From CAYUFB01 sp964444125 (GTDB lineage: Bacteria; Patescibacteriota; Dojkabacteria; B142; JAFGMG01), in the NCBI GenBank assembly GCA_964444125.1, contig CAYUFB010000028.1:1-12222 (forward strand): a stretch of 12,222 nucleotides of DNA. The letters are read 5' to 3'. Every line of letters starts with the position of its first letter. The first letter of the stretch is position 1. Of the stretch, positions 5,507 to 12,222 are shown one piece after another. The notes under the pieces are model-generated. The model made no database searches and was not told the DNA's origin. It worked only from the letters and a program-made list of their open reading frames with translations. The translations under genes were made by a program, and so were the position numbers.

Positions 5507-6262
5507 GTTTTTGTAATCCTCGTACTTTTTATTACCCTTGTACTTTGCATCCCATCTTTTTTCAAGCAAGGGGACTCCTGATACAAAGAGCAAAAGAGAA
5601 GCAATATAAAATGGCGAAACTAAACTTATATATTCAATCCCTGTCATAAAACAAATTGCCACAACAGCGACACCAAGCCACATCATTATCTCTCCAAAAT
5701 AATTTGGATGTCTTGAATATCGCCATAAGCCAGAGTCTATCCACTTATCTTTATTTGCAGGATTATTTTTGAAATTAAATTTCTGAATATCAGCTACAGC
5801 CTCAATTACCAAACCAAACAATGCCATAGATAACCCAACCCATACCAATACATTTGTCTCTAGGACATATTTTCTATTTAATACAACTAATACAGGAGCA
5901 ATAATGACAAAGATTGATACTGCCTGAAGCAACCAAAACCCCCTAAATTTAAAAAAGTCCTGTCTCATCGTTGAAAATCTTTCATCTTTTTTCATTTTTA
6001 GAATCCTCAACAACAAATATCCAGCAAGACGCAGTCCCCATAATGTCACGAGTATCGTTAATAATAGTTTAATAGTATCTTTCGTATCACTAACCAAATA
6101 AGCAATCCACACAACTACCACAAAGGTCAGTCCATAGGCCAGATCCGTGACTTTATCCGTCTTGAATGCAAAAGCAAAAAGGAAAAAAACTACCTGGATG
6201 GCCAAAATAAGAAGAGCCAATGTAACAAAAATTGACATAAGCTTGTCTTTAATATAATTCAT
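5471..6262 (-). CDS. DUF1295 membrane protein, steroid 5-alpha-reductase-like
   Basis: A 263-residue integral membrane protein with about six to seven hydrophobic segments (for example 10-33, 41-57, 64-86, 110-129, 137-155, 193-208, 211-231). The family signature GLWRYSRHPNYFGE (178-191) is intact, followed by the C-terminal P-L-L-E-K-R-W ... Y-x-x-Y pattern. It belongs to the DUF1295/ICMT/steroid-reductase group, which contains NADPH-dependent reductases and methyltransferases of lipid-like substrates; the substrate here is unknown. The start is ATG 6262, without a Shine-Dalgarno sequence. Its promoter must lie in or beyond the 35-bp AT-rich gap shared with the divergent phosphoribosyltransferase gene. 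Confidence 0.9.
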   Translation of the reverse strand: MNYIKDKLMSIFVTLALLILAIQVVFFLFAFAFKTDKVTDLAYGLTFVVVVWIAYLVSDTKDTIKLLLTILVTLWGLRLAGYLLLRILKMKKDERFSTMRQDFFKFRGFWLLQAVSIFVIIAPVLVVLNRKYVLETNVLVWVGLSMALFGLVIEAVADIQKFNFKNNPANKDKWIDSGLWRYSRHPNYFGEIMMWLGVAVVAICFMTGIEYISLVSPFYIASLLLFVSGVPLLEKRWDAKYKGNKKYEDYKNSTSMIIPWFRL

Positions 6263-6297
6263 GATAACATAAATTTAATTTTTTATAAAAAATTAAA

Positions 6298-6720
6298 ATG
6301 GGGAAGACGTATATCACAATTGAAGAAATTAAAAGCGCAATAGAGGGCAACAGGGAATTGATAGCAAGCTTAAGCAAATTTGAAAAAGCATATGTGGTGA
6401 CTCGTGGAGGGTTATGCGCAGCAGGAATTCTGGCACAATATATAGACATCAGATACTTCGAAACTATTTGTCTGAGATCCTATACCGATGAGAAGGAACA
6501 GAAAAAAATCGAAGCTATCAAACTAACTCCTACAAAAGAAAAAGTATTGATAATTGAAGATATAGTTGATACTGGAGCTTCAATGAAGTTCATCAAAAAG
6601 TATTTTCCAAATGCGAAATTTTTCGCATTACACGTCAAACCAAATATCACCAAAATTTTCCCTGATTATTATTTATGGCAAAATGACAACTGGATAGTAT
6701 ACCCATGGGAAAGAGAATAG
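6298..6720 (+). CDS. gpt: Xanthine/guanine phosphoribosyltransferase-like protein
   Basis: A 140-residue type I phosphoribosyltransferase that would join a purine base to PRPP. The PRPP loop IIEDIVDTGAS (85-95) is intact, and VVTRGGL (33-39) holds the early PPi-loop site. Overall order matches bacterial Gpt: RGGL, then IRYFETICLRSY (compare IRHVDTVCISSY in E. coli Gpt from memory), then the PRPP loop, then WIVYPWE at the end (compare WIEQPWD), where an aromatic residue stacks on the base. It is slightly shorter than E. coli Gpt (152 residues), lacking the C-terminal tail. ATG 6298 has no Shine-Dalgarno sequence. It is divergent from DUF1295 and convergent with the slipin gene. With the ITPase-IMPDH fusion nearby it suggests purine salvage. 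Exact base preference is inferred. Confidence 0.8.
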   Translation: MGKTYITIEEIKSAIEGNRELIASLSKFEKAYVVTRGGLCAAGILAQYIDIRYFETICLRSYTDEKEQKKIEAIKLTPTKEKVLIIEDIVDTGASMKFIKKYFPNAKFFALHVKPNITKIFPDYYLWQNDNWIVYPWERE

Positions 6721-6751
6721 TATCAACCCAACATCTGTAATCTTTAGACAT

Positions 6752-7534
6752 TTATTTCTTCACTGATTTGACGGCCATGTCGCTTAAACCCTCAAGAGCT
6801 CTAAGCACTTCTAAAGGAACTGCAAATATTACAGTATTTGATTGATCAGATGAGATATCATTTAAAGTATTTAGTGTTCTTAAATGCAATGCGCCTGGAG
6901 TGCCACTCATAGTAGAAGCAGCTTTAGCAAGATTATCAGCTGCAACTTTTTCTCCTTCTGATTTGATAATTGTTGCGCGCTTTTCTCTTTCTGCTTCAGC
7001 CTGTTTGGCAATTGTTCTTTTCATATTTTCAGGTAGTATCACATCTTTTAATTCTACACCTTGTACCTCAACTCCCCATTCAGTTGTAGTTTTCTTGATA
7101 ATTGTTTCAATATTTGAAGCAACTTTGTTTCTATGAGCGAGTAATTCATCAAGATCAAATTCTCCCACAACTGTTCGCATAGTCGTTTCAGCAATTTGAG
7201 AAGTGGCAACTGCGAAATTTTCAACTCCAATAACACTCTTGGCAGCATCTGATATTCTGTAATAAAGAACTGCACTGATCCTAGTCGACACATTATCTTT
7301 AGTAATAGCCTCTTGATCTTGAAGATCGACTGTTTTGGTTCTAATATCTACTTTGACAAACTTCTGAAAAATCGGAATCACTATATTTACACCTGGTCCC
7401 ATAATTTTTGAAAATTTCCCTAGGGTGAAAAGAACTCCTCTTTCATACTCATTGATAACCTTGACCATACTAAATATCAGTCCTACAAACCAAGAGCCAA
7501 AGACCAAAAGTACTATAATGATGAATTCTGCCAT
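6752..7534 (-). CDS. Slipin/stomatin-like SPFH protein
   Basis: A 260-residue membrane-associated scaffold protein of the slipin family. One N-terminal hydrophobic segment (3-22) is followed by the SPFH/Band 7 domain: VINEYERGVLFTLGKFSKIMGPG (26-48), then VDIRTKTVDLQDQEAITKDN (62-81), then VGEFDLDELLAHR (123-135). An Ala/Glu/Lys-rich coiled-coil helix follows (KQAEAEREKRATIIKSEGEK, 177-196) and an oligomerisation tail. Family members form ring or cage microdomains and often pair with an NfeD protein or a protease; neither is seen next to it. The length is normal. It is convergent with gpt, 31 bases apart, without an evident terminator. Confidence 0.92.
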   Translation of the reverse strand: MAEFIIIVLLVFGSWFVGLIFSMVKVINEYERGVLFTLGKFSKIMGPGVNIVIPIFQKFVKVDIRTKTVDLQDQEAITKDNVSTRISAVLYYRISDAAKSVIGVENFAVATSQIAETTMRTVVGEFDLDELLAHRNKVASNIETIIKKTTTEWGVEVQGVELKDVILPENMKRTIAKQAEAEREKRATIIKSEGEKVAADNLAKAASTMSGTPGALHLRTLNTLNDISSDQSNTVIFAVPLEVLRALEGLSDMAVKSVKK

Positions 7535-7561
7535 TGTGATAAATTAATATGTTATATGAAG

Positions 7562-7567
7562 ATTATA
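7562..7567 (-). promoter_or_regulatory. -10 box for the slipin gene
   Basis: A perfect TATAAT on the minus strand, 27 bases upstream of the slipin ATG, giving an expected leader of about 20 nt. The -35 is weak. No Shine-Dalgarno sequence follows. Confidence 0.4.
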
Positions 7568-7694
7568 ACGCAAGAAATCCACAAATAAAACAAAATCTCT
7601 ATCTCCCAACTTGATATATTCCTATAAAAACGAAAACTTTGCAAATATTAGATACTTTTGTTGATTAAATCATGAGTAATTTGGAAACTTGCTC

Positions 7695-8201
7695 ATGGCT
7701 GAACAAGATAACAATCATCAAAAACATCCAGATATTGTTGGGCCAATAATTAAAACTGCCTTAACAGGAGCATTACTAACTATTGCATCATGTGCATTTT
7801 CTAGGCGAACCCAGAAAGAGATTATTGCTAATGCAAATGGATGTTCTGAAGTAACAGGCCAAGAGGGAAAATGGGAGTGCTCTCACATTGACCATTCTAA
7901 AGAAAATCCGAAGTACGATACAGCAGAAAACGGAGTATATATGGAACCAGTTTTTCATCTGCTTTATCACTTTATATTTAGACACTGCCCTGAAGCAATA
8001 GGCCTAACAGAAGATAATAATAACAGGGCCATTCAAGCAACAAAATCTAGGGCAGATATCAATTGTGGTCAACTTGCTGAAATAGACTTCCAATACGGTC
8101 GCATGCTCCGGGATATTATAAAACGAAGATGTTTAGATGCTGGACAACCGAATCCTTTCGACTTGTTAGATAGAACCAAACAAGAAATGGCAGCTGATTA
8201 A
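7695..8201 (+). CDS. Small HNH-like nuclease-fold protein with hydrophobic N-terminus
   Basis: A 168-residue protein with the layout of an HNH endonuclease: RRTQKEIIANANGCSEVTG (37-55), then CSHIDHS with H64 and H67, then N79-G80, then H88 and H92 in FHLLYH. These fit the catalytic histidine, the Asn and the metal-binding His of the beta-beta-alpha-metal fold. A cysteine pair C50/C62 could help bind zinc. Residues 14-34 (IVGPIIKTALTGALLTIASCA) are hydrophobic, so the protein may be membrane-anchored or exported, which is unusual for an HNH enzyme; a secreted or DNA-uptake role is conceivable but unproven. The start is ATG 7695; the frame also has TTG 7689, but neither has a Shine-Dalgarno sequence. 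It stands alone, divergent from the slipin gene. The assignment rests on motif layout only. Confidence 0.6.
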   Translation: MAEQDNNHQKHPDIVGPIIKTALTGALLTIASCAFSRRTQKEIIANANGCSEVTGQEGKWECSHIDHSKENPKYDTAENGVYMEPVFHLLYHFIFRHCPEAIGLTEDNNNRAIQATKSRADINCGQLAEIDFQYGRMLRDIIKRRCLDAGQPNPFDLLDRTKQEMAAD

Positions 8202-8324
8202 TCTTGGAGTTATCTATCATAATACAGTAAAGAATAATTTTGGTAAATAAATTATCCAAAACTTGCGCAGATATATAGCAAAGTCTATTATATATCCTGT
8301 TTCCTACTTTTTAATTTCATTTCA

Positions 8325-10583
8325 ATGCCTCGAAGCCTATATACTCAAGAGCCTATTGTCATAAATCAAGTACTCAAGAAAATTCGCGAGACAAAAGTGA
8401 TAGAAATTGGTACAAGCAACCAGCAAAAACTTAAAGAATTTAAAAGAATACTTAAAAATTACAAAATAATTTCAAAAGATCTAAATATTGAAGAAATTCA
8501 ATCAACCGATCCATACAAAGTAATCTCTGAGAAAGCAAAAGCTGCATGGCAAAAAAATCAATACAATCCAATACTTGTCGAAGACACATCCCTTGATATA
8601 TTAGCCCTAGAAGGCAGACCTGGTACTTATATAAACGATTTTGCATCAAGTAGAACCATGAGAGAGATGATTGTTAATAATTGGCTTGGAGACAAAGATA
8701 GAACAGCAGTAGCAAGAGTACTTATTGGAATTTATGATGGAGAAGAAGTGCATATTCGAGAAGGCAAGATATCCGGCAAAATATCTGAAAAACTTAAGGG
8801 GACTAATGGTTTTGGATGGGATGATATGTTTATTCCAGATGGACAGCCAAATGATGATCAAAAAACTTTTGCCCAGATGAGTGCAGAAGAAAAAGATAAA
8901 TATTCAATGAGAAGAAAAGCCCTAGAGGAACTATTAGATGATCCTGTAGATTTGAGCTACCCGATATTTATGATCCCAGAACCATACGCTCAAGAATTAG
9001 ATCGCGTCAGAATCAAAAGACTACAGAATATGAAAGCAATAGATTTCGCTTATAAACTCGAATGTCTCGAATCCAAGAATAGACCGTCCAAAAGTTTTAA
9101 TGCCTCAAATTACGAGTCAATAAAACTTGAATCAAATAAATTCTATACTAGATTTAGCAACGATACTAAATCAGCAAGCTTAGGACTATTATTTACTGAT
9201 ATTGATAGATCCACACTTAAACAATACAAAAATGGAGATCCTGTTATTTGGCAAATGGGTCCAGAGCGTAGATATCTCGCCCTTGCACAAAGAGCTGAGT
9301 TTTTTTTGGATAATCAAAATACTACTATAGAAAAAATACTTGATGAACTAGAAAACACTCCTGTCGAACCAAGAAGCAACAGAAGATCTGCAACTATTGA
9401 AACAGCACTTGGGACAAATAGTGTAGGGAATGTGACACAAACGACAGCCTTAAAGGAAATTGGTTACAAAAAAATTTCATCAAGAAAATTAGTTAGCAGA
9501 AGCAATATTTCAGATCACGGGCTATTTCATAAAATTGGGAAATACCCTCGCAATATTTATGGCATTGGGTCAATGCCTCCAATATCTGGATGGCGAGATG
9601 TACTTGTAACTTCAGCCATTGGACATATGCCGGTATTTACTCATAGAAATAGCTTGAATGCTGTTGATTTTGATAAACAGATAGACTTGATCAAATCAGC
9701 CAAAAAAGTTCTTAAAGAATTAAAACTTACAGCCAAAGCATACAATAGAGCAGAAAGAAATATCGGCGCTGCACTTGGCAATGCAAATATTGAAGAAGAA
9801 TTGGACAAAGCATCCAGACTTTATCATGAAGCAGGAGTTAAATTATTTAGAATTTATACTATAAATGGCGACCCTAGAGTTATCGAAATAGCGAGACGTT
9901 TAAGGGAAGAATTTGGTGATGATATTGAAATTTTTGTCGGGCAAATAGCTGACAAAGAGCAGGCGCTGGCACTTATAGCAGATGACATCAAGGCGGATGC
10001 ATTGATTTTTGGGCATGGTGGAGGCATGCAATGCACTTCAGCTACAAATGGCATGGCTCTTACAACATTGGAAGAAATTTATGATGTCATAACAGATGCC
10101 AGATTCAATAACACTTCAATTGTTGCAGAGGGGGGGATTGGTAAATCAGTAGGAGGAATGCTACTTATGGGCGTGGATTTAATTTTATCAAACCAAAAAT
10201 TAGTACATGGCACGATAGAACTAACTGATATATTTTTTGAACATATATCAGGCAAACCATGCCATCCATATCATGGAAGTGCCAGTGCGCCTACGATGCT
10301 TATAGAATCATCAAACGAGGATCTACTGGAAAGAAGATTATATCTTTCAGGCAGAGCCAAAAAAGTCGAAGGAGAACCGGGATATATGTTTTTCGAAGAA
10401 AAAGCAAATTCTATGACATTTTTTATCAATGAATTTCGCCATTATGCAGCAAGGACATTAGCCGATCTTGGAGTAGAAAATATGATTGAGCTTAGAAAAT
10501 TTTGTCGCAAAAATGATAAAGAATTATTTAGAATCATCTCGAGCGAGTCGTCATTTATCGCAAATCCGCACAAGACGACATAA
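8325..10583 (+). CDS. Fused ITPase (RdgB/Ham1) and IMP dehydrogenase-like protein
   Basis: A 752-residue two-enzyme fusion. Residues about 24-204 form a non-canonical purine NTP pyrophosphatase: IGTSNQQKLKEF (28-39), VEDTSLDI (85-92), NGFGWDDMFIP (161-171) and KTFAQMSAEEKDKYSMRRKAL (180-200) match the RdgB/Ham1 order; the family hydrolyses ITP, dITP and XTP to the monophosphate. Residues about 205-410 are a region I cannot assign. Residues about 413-660 resemble the IMPDH/GMP-reductase barrel: AGVKLFRIYTINGDP (503-517), GHGGGMQCTSAT (563-574) with C570 at the catalytic cysteine place, VAEGGIGKS (600-608), MGVDLIL...LVHGTIEL (615-633) and YHGSASAPTM (649-658). No CBS pair is seen. The loop after the cysteine differs from the usual CTTR, so the activity could be altered. 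The link makes sense: the product of ITP hydrolysis, IMP, is the IMPDH substrate. ATG 8325 has no Shine-Dalgarno sequence. Confidence 0.85.
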   Translation: MPRSLYTQEPIVINQVLKKIRETKVIEIGTSNQQKLKEFKRILKNYKIISKDLNIEEIQSTDPYKVISEKAKAAWQKNQYNPILVEDTSLDILALEGRPGTYINDFASSRTMREMIVNNWLGDKDRTAVARVLIGIYDGEEVHIREGKISGKISEKLKGTNGFGWDDMFIPDGQPNDDQKTFAQMSAEEKDKYSMRRKALEELLDDPVDLSYPIFMIPEPYAQELDRVRIKRLQNMKAIDFAYKLECLESKNRPSKSFNASNYESIKLESNKFYTRFSNDTKSASLGLLFTDIDRSTLKQYKNGDPVIWQMGPERRYLALAQRAEFFLDNQNTTIEKILDELENTPVEPRSNRRSATIETALGTNSVGNVTQTTALKEIGYKKISSRKLVSRSNISDHGLFHKIGKYPRNIYGIGSMPPISGWRDVLVTSAIGHMPVFTHRNSLNAVDFDKQIDLIKSAKKVLKELKLTAKAYNRAERNIGAALGNANIEEELDKASRLYHEAGVKLFRIYTINGDPRVIEIARRLREEFGDDIEIFVGQIADKEQALALIADDIKADALIFGHGGGMQCTSATNGMALTTLEEIYDVITDARFNNTSIVAEGGIGKSVGGMLLMGVDLILSNQKLVHGTIELTDIFFEHISGKPCHPYHGSASAPTMLIESSNEDLLERRLYLSGRAKKVEGEPGYMFFEEKANSMTFFINEFRHYAARTLADLGVENMIELRKFCRKNDKELFRIISSESSFIANPHKTT

Positions 10584-10597
10584 AGTCCAACGCTTTT

Positions 10598-10606
10598 TGC
10601 TATACT
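10598..10606 (+). promoter_or_regulatory. Extended -10 promoter for the DUF4153 gene
   Basis: TGCTATACT is an extended -10 (TGn plus TATACT), 39 bases before ATG 10646. It lies just after the stop of the fusion gene, so the DUF4153 gene can have its own promoter. No good -35 is seen. Confidence 0.4.
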
Positions 10607-10645
10607 ATTATTGTTAATATTTACTTAAATTATTAGCATGTTTTT

Positions 10646-11086
10646 ATGGCTTCATTTCGATCTTTATTATCCAGGATCAAGCCCGAGGCATTAGCCAAAA
10701 TGACCAAAGACGCTATCAAAGCAAATCCTGTAGCATTTCTATTGGCGCTTATATTAAGTATTGCTTGGTACATAGTTATCACCTACAATCTCATTGCAGA
10801 TAAATCACCAAGCACTGATGTTATGAATTTTGTAGGAGCACTATCTTTTGCCTGTCCTTTAGGATATTTGCTTGCAATTGGTATTAATAATTTCTTCCAA
10901 AAAACTAAAAACAAAATATTATACAAATCAATCTCTTACGGTGTACTAATTGTATTTGTAGCTGGATTAACAGCATATCTATATTCCGTTTTTGAAAATT
11001 TAAAACCATTCGAAATTTTTACTGTTGGGGTTTTTTATATTGTAAGTATAATTTTTGTCTTTCTTTCTCCGTATTTTATGACTTAA
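10646..11086 (+). CDS. DUF4153 membrane protein, N-terminal part before in-frame TAA
   Basis: 146 residues with four hydrophobic segments (about 28-50, 60-83, 93-116, 122-142) ending in SPYFMT and then TAA. On its own it looks like a small four-helix membrane protein. The same frame, however, stays open for more than 1,100 bases after the stop and continues as the rest of a DUF4153 protein, whose N-terminal half normally has this kind of multi-helix region. I therefore read it as the first part of one gene. ATG 10646 is preferred; a nearby ATG 10638 is in another frame and stops soon. No Shine-Dalgarno sequence. Function of the family is unknown. Confidence 0.75.
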   Translation: MASFRSLLSRIKPEALAKMTKDAIKANPVAFLLALILSIAWYIVITYNLIADKSPSTDVMNFVGALSFACPLGYLLAIGINNFFQKTKNKILYKSISYGVLIVFVAGLTAYLYSVFENLKPFEIFTVGVFYIVSIIFVFLSPYFMT

Positions 11087-12222
11087 TCAGAAAGCAAAGA
11101 TATTTGGTTTCATACCCTCAAATTAGTATTTAGAGGTTCAATTGTATATATTTTATCCGGGATTGTTTATGCTCAATTATCCCTTGCCCTGAAAGCTATT
11201 GATATACTACTTGGTTTAAGAATTGATGGTGAAATCTATGCTGAACTTGCTATCACTGTCTTTGTATTATTAGCTCCAACAGCATTTCTGATTGCTTTGC
11301 CTGAGGAATTTCACAAAAAAGAAAACTATCCAAAACTAATCAAAAATATTATTAAATTTGTTACTTTACCTATAATTTTCATTTATCTTGCGATTTTGTA
11401 TCTCTACATAGCCAAGATTATCATCAACTGGCAAATGCCTGAGGGAGGAGTTGTATATATTATCCTCGGGATGATGATACCTCTTGTGATTAACACCGAA
11501 TTATTAAATCCTCTGAAATTTATAAGTAAAAAAGTCTACCTTGTCACGAAAGGACTATATCTTTCGACTATTCCTTTTATGATTGTGTATTTCTTGGCAA
11601 TATTTATCCGAATTGATGATTATGGATGGACAGTAAGTAGATACTACGTAGTGATTCTTGGTTTTGCACTGTTAAGCATTTCTATTTTGTATGGACTTTT
11701 TACAAAATTATCAATCAGATATCTGTATTTAATTGTTGCAGGATTAGCTCTATTTTCAATTTTGCCTTTTGTTGGAGCATTTGGGGTATCGAAAAACAGC
11801 CAGACAGAAAGGTTAAAAAGAATTTTGGTAGAAGAGAAAATTCTCGTAAACGGAAAAATTGACAGTAAACATAATCAAGAAGTAGCAGAGGGAAATCTAT
11901 ACAGCGTAAGTTCTATTGTGCAATATTTAGCAGACTATCATGATTTTGAGGATATTAAACCATGGTTTAGTGATTCAGACTGGCAGAATATTAAGATCAA
12001 CTCAAAACGCCCTCTATACAGTGATACAAGAAATCTAGTTTCAGCATTTGGACTTAAATTTGTCCCATCTTATTGTATAAATAATGAAGGATACTGTTAT
12101 GAAGATGATTATGTAGAAACCTCCGATGTTAGTAAATATTCGATACATGCTTACATGGAAGGATTCCACAGATTTGGTGATTATAGTGAATTTACAACAA
12201 TTCAAATTTCCAAAGATAAACC
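11087..12222 (+). pseudogene. DUF4153 protein, main part after in-frame TAA, cut by window edge
   Basis: The frame of the preceding 146-residue part continues without a stop to the window end (378 codons). It begins SESKDIWFHTLKLVFRGSI and has hydrophobic segments at about 14-44, 54-71, 90-111, 121-138, 157-174, 184-204 and 210-233 of this part, then a polar domain. The DUF4153 signatures are present: LLAPTAFLIALPEEF (61-75), the pattern Y-G-W-T-x-x-R-Y-Y (179-187) and GAFGVSKNSQTERL (230-243). There is no ATG in frame until about 11434 and no plausible start near the TAA, so this part could not easily be translated alone. Options are a nonsense mutation, a sequencing error or stop readthrough. 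The 3' end lies outside the window. Confidence 0.75.

Noticed and set aside
6900..7293. Frames of 78 and 79 codons on both strands inside the slipin gene
   Set aside because: They are shadows of the clearly assigned slipin gene.
8215..8324. Imperfect inverted repeats (TTTTGG/CCAAAA and GATATATAG/CTATTATATATC) before the fusion gene
   Set aside because: Short, AT-rich and imperfect; they could arise by chance in this base composition, so no operator is claimed.
9854..10054. Minus-strand frame inside the IMPDH-like domain
   Set aside because: Shadow frame opposite conserved IMPDH-like motifs, with a low-complexity Ser/Ile/Pro-rich product.
2980..12222. UGA-glycine genetic code (Absconditabacteria/Gracilibacteria type)
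   Set aside because: No resident gene contains an in-frame TGA, and the GNAT-like gene ends with TGA at a plausible place; the interrupting codon at 11084 is TAA, which that code does not reassign.

Overview
The window is an AT-rich bacterial segment in two unlike parts that meet at a tRNA-Pro gene. Positions 1 to about 2093 look like the right-hand end of an integrated mobile element: an ImmA/IrrE-like HExxH metallopeptidase, a highly structured attenuator-like leader, and a large serine recombinase with a textbook Shine-Dalgarno sequence (AAAGGAGGT). The last codons of the recombinase lie inside the 3' end of the tRNA-Pro(UGG) gene on the opposite strand, so that tRNA end is the likely attachment site.

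Positions 2149-2979 carry no protein gene that I can support. They hold tRNA-Gln(UUG), a second tRNA-Gln-like remnant, a perfect 52-bp direct repeat and a family of small hairpins sharing one unusual design: a short stem, a 5'-GA/GA-3' tandem mismatch, two pairs and a 2-4 nt loop.

From 2980 on is apparently resident chromosome: a single-pass membrane protein, a membrane protein with two carboxypeptidase-regulatory-like domains, a GNAT-like protein, a DUF1295 (steroid-5-alpha-reductase-like) membrane enzyme, a Gpt-like xanthine/guanine phosphoribosyltransferase, a slipin/SPFH protein, a small HNH-like protein with a hydrophobic N-terminus, a 752-residue fusion of an ITPase (RdgB/Ham1) domain with an IMP dehydrogenase-like barrel, and a DUF4153 membrane protein. 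The DUF4153 reading frame is interrupted once by TAA and then stays open in the same frame to the window edge. Gpt and the ITPase-IMPDH fusion suggest purine salvage and clean-up: (d)ITP/XTP to the monophosphate, IMP to XMP, and xanthine or guanine to XMP or GMP.

None of the resident genes has a recognisable Shine-Dalgarno sequence, and several have short leaders behind TATAAT-like -10 boxes; the recombinase has a perfect one. This contrast suggests the element came from a Firmicute-like donor into a lineage with weak Shine-Dalgarno use. A Patescibacteria/CPR-type host is a plausible guess but is not shown by the sequence. TGA serves as a stop and no resident gene needs it as a sense codon, so a UGA-glycine code is not indicated.
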